From Hymenobacter gummosus (GTDB lineage: Bacteria > Bacteroidota > Bacteroidia > Cytophagales > Hymenobacteraceae), in the NCBI RefSeq assembly GCF_003970915.1, contig NZ_RXOF01000003.1:248001-312000 (forward strand): a stretch of 64,000 bases of DNA. The letters run 5' to 3'. Below are positions 62,322-64,000 of this stretch, in pieces. The notes beneath the pieces were generated by a model, which did not search any database, had not been told where the DNA came from, and was given only the letters and a program-made list of their open reading frames with translations. A program made the position numbers and the translations under genes. How positions within the stretch are numbered: the stretch's first letter is position 1; each line of letters starts with the position of its first letter.

Positions 62322-62768
62322 ATGTACTTCAAATCCACCTTCTTCGAAGACTACACCCTTGGCGACAAGCGCGTGACGCTGGGCCGCACGCTCACCGAAA
62401 CCGACTTCGTGGTCCACGCCGGGCACACGGGCGACTTTTTTCCCCACCACCTCGACGCGGAGTGGTGCAAAACCCAGCCCTTCGGCCAGCGCATTGCCCA
62501 CGGCACCATGGTGTTCAGCATCGGCATCGGGCTGACGGCCTCGGAAATCAACCCCGAGGCCTTTTCCAAGGGCTACGACCGGCTGCGCTTCATCAAGCCC
62601 GTGTTCATCGGCAACACCATCCGCTCGGAAGTCACGATTTCGGAGAAAACCGAGGGCAAGAAGCCGGGCTACGGCCAGGTGACCGAGCACGTGGAAATAT
62701 TCAACGAGCAGGGCGAAGTGGTGCTGGCCTGCGACCATCTGCTGGTGGTGAAGCTGCGGCCGGTCTAA
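62322..62768 (+). CDS. MaoC-like (R-specific) enoyl-CoA hydratase/dehydratase
   Basis: The 148-residue hot-dog-fold protein starts [20 protein letters not shown]. The hydratase motif is [16 protein letters not shown], with Asp and His in the D-x-N-P-x-H positions (here D-F-F-P-H-H), followed by [15 protein letters not shown]. It would add or remove water at a CoA thioester, fitting the CoA-transferases upstream. Start at 62322 is right after a REP repeat; an earlier ATG at 62253 would include the repeat. Confidence 0.88.
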   Translation: MYFKSTFFEDYTLGDKRVTLGRTLTETDFVVHAGHTGDFFPHHLDAEWCKTQPFGQRIAHGTMVFSIGIGLTASEINPEAFSKGYDRLRFIKPVFIGNTIRSEVTISEKTEGKKPGYGQVTEHVEIFNEQGEVVLACDHLLVVKLRPV

Positions 62769-62783
62769 GCGCCTATTTGCCCG

Positions 62784-62894
62784 TCATGTCGAGCGAAGCC
62801 GAGACATCTCGCTCGATAGTAATTCCCTCGTTGAACTGTTGAGTTACTATCTGACGTCAGCACGCGAGATGTCTCGGCTTCGCTCGACATGACG
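62784..62894. repeat. inverted REP pair
   Basis: GTCATGTCGAGCGAAGCCGA and its exact inverse frame GATAGTAATTCCC / GTTACTATC. It lies between the MaoC and transporter genes. Confidence 0.85.
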
Positions 62895-62949
62895 GCCTGA
62901 AGTCCGTTCCAAACCCAACTCTGCCCCCACTCAAACCCGCCCCTGCCCG

Positions 62950-64000
62950 ATGGCCCTTGCCCCCGCTCCCACCCCGCCGCCGGTTGCCACCGGCCCTGCC
63001 GCCAGCGCCCGCACCTACTTGCTCCCGTTCATCCTGGTGGTGGGCGTGTTTTTCCTCTGGGGCATGGCGCACAGCCTGGATTCCATCCTGATTCCGCACC
63101 TGCAGAAAGCCTGTCAGCTCAACAACCGGCAGTCGACGCTGGTGGATACAGCCGTGTTCCTGGCTTACTTCCTGATGGCCATTCCGGCCGGCGTGCTGCT
63201 CAAGCGCCTGGGCTACAAGACCACCATCATCCTGGGCCTCTTGGCCTTTGCGGGCGGGGCCTTCCTGTTCATTCCGGCCGCCGATGCCCGCTCCTACGGC
63301 CTGTTCCTGACGGCCCTGTTCATCATCGGCTGCGGGCTGACCACGCTGGAAACGGCCGCCAACCCCTACGCCGCCGTGCTCGGTCCGCCCGAAGGCAGCA
63401 CCAGCCGCCTGAACCTGGCCGCCTCGTTCAACGGGCTGGCCGTGTTCGTGGCCCCGATCATCGGCGCCAACATGATCCTCTCAGGTACGGAATACAGCAA
63501 GGCGCAGCTGGCGGCCATGCCCGCGGCCGAGCGCATTGCCTACCTCAACCACGAAGCCGCCGCCGTGAAGCTGCCCTACCTGGTGCTGGGCGCGGTGCTG
63601 GTGGCCGTGGCGGTGCTGTTCTTTTTCAGCCGGCTGCCCGAAGTGAAGGCCGCCGAAGCCGAGCCCTCGGAGGGCGGGGGGTTCTTCGCGGTGCTGCGGC
63701 ACCGGCACCTGGCCTGGGCCGTGGTAGCGCAGTTTTTCTATGTGGGGGCGCAGGTGTGCGTGACGAGCTTCTTTATCCGCATGGCCAAGCAGGGCGCGGG
63801 CGTGGATGAGAAAACGGCCGGTTACTACCTGGCCGTGTACGGGCTGCTGTTCATGCTCGGGCGCTTCGCCGGCACGGCCCTGCTCAAGTACGTGGCCTCG
63901 CAGCGGCTCTTGTCGATTTACGCCGTCGTGGCCGTGGCCTTGTGCGCGGTGGCCGTGTTCGGCGACGGAGCCTACGTCATCTACGCGCTGGGCGGCATCG
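62950..64000 (+). CDS. FucP-like sugar:H+ symporter (MFS), partial
   Basis: The first 350 codons of an MFS permease are present and the gene runs off the right edge. It resembles the L-fucose/hexose:proton symporter group: FILVVGVFFLWGMAHSLDSI, LIPHLQKACQLNNRQSTLVD, GCGLTTLETAANPYAAVLG, GYYLAVYGLLFMLGRFAGT. About nine membrane helices are visible. It probably imports the sugar or sugar acid used by the CoA-transferase operon or released by the pectin locus. The start at 62950 is the first in frame after the REP pair. Confidence 0.9.
   Translation, partial: MALAPAPTPPPVATGPAASARTYLLPFILVVGVFFLWGMAHSLDSILIPHLQKACQLNNRQSTLVDTAVFLAYFLMAIPAGVLLKRLGYKTTIILGLLAFAGGAFLFIPAADARSYGLFLTALFIIGCGLTTLETAANPYAAVLGPPEGSTSRLNLAASFNGLAVFVAPIIGANMILSGTEYSKAQLAAMPAAERIAYLNHEAAAVKLPYLVLGAVLVAVAVLFFFSRLPEVKAAEAEPSEGGGFFAVLRHRHLAWAVVAQFFYVGAQVCVTSFFIRMAKQGAGVDEKTAGYYLAVYGLLFMLGRFAGTALLKYVASQRLLSIYAVVAVALCAVAVFGDGAYVIYALGGI

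Overview
The window is high-GC DNA from a member of the Bacteroidota, most likely Hymenobacter or a close relative. This is inferred from the SusC/SusD pair, the -7 promoter boxes of the TAnnTTTG type, an N-acylornithine carbamoyltransferase of the Bacteroidota kind, and the many short palindromic repeats between genes. No rRNA, tRNA, CRISPR array, transposase or integrase was recognised. Both ends cut through genes.

Left part (1-19.4 kb): arginine biosynthesis. On the minus strand, reading leftwards, lie a GNAT acetyltransferase (probable first-step N-acylglutamate synthase), argG, argC, argD, carA, two small membrane-protein genes, carB and, past an interruption, argF'. On the plus strand are argB, an M20 deacylase (argE-like) and argH. 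Together they make citrulline, argininosuccinate and arginine through N-acylated intermediates.

Between carB and argF' (about 1.05-4.0 kb) the operon is broken by two tandem modules. Each has, in the same order, a 328-bp repeat R1, cargo genes on the opposite strand, an array of 42-bp repeats with palindromes every 21 bp (R2), and a carB 3' end. The carB end is the real one for the inner module and a 50-bp remnant for the outer one. The cargo is a Uma2/PD-(D/E)XK-type protein in one module and, in the other, an AT-rich pair: a membrane coiled-coil protein and a HEPN-type (Rx4H) protein. Each R1 encodes a 50-residue peptide on the minus strand, followed by a strong intrinsic terminator. This is the most unusual structure in the window.

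Middle part (19.4-33.2 kb): mixed housekeeping and accessory genes. They include a TetR regulator with a palindromic operator and a terminator-like leader, a cation/proton antiporter, a TIGR03862-like flavoprotein, a protein with a C-terminal diadenylate-cyclase-like domain, an aldo/keto reductase, a bestrophin-like channel, a DUF4112 protein, a ClC chloride channel, a secreted MsrB and several unknowns.

Right part (33.4-55.7 kb): a polysaccharide utilisation locus for rhamnose-rich pectin. It has a PL1-like pectate lyase, a sialate O-acetylesterase-type esterase, a TIM-barrel isomerase, a DUF3826 protein, SusC, SusD, an LgoD-like dehydrogenase, a GH78 rhamnosidase, a five-bladed-propeller hydrolase and two GH2 enzymes.

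Far right (55.9-64.0 kb): an unusual catabolic cluster. Two solute-binding-protein-fold proteins without signal peptides flank two class III (CaiB/BaiF) CoA-transferases. A Gfo/Idh/MocA oxidoreductase, a MaoC-like hydratase and a FucP-like symporter follow. No ABC permease or ATPase is present, so the binding proteins probably work in the cytoplasm.
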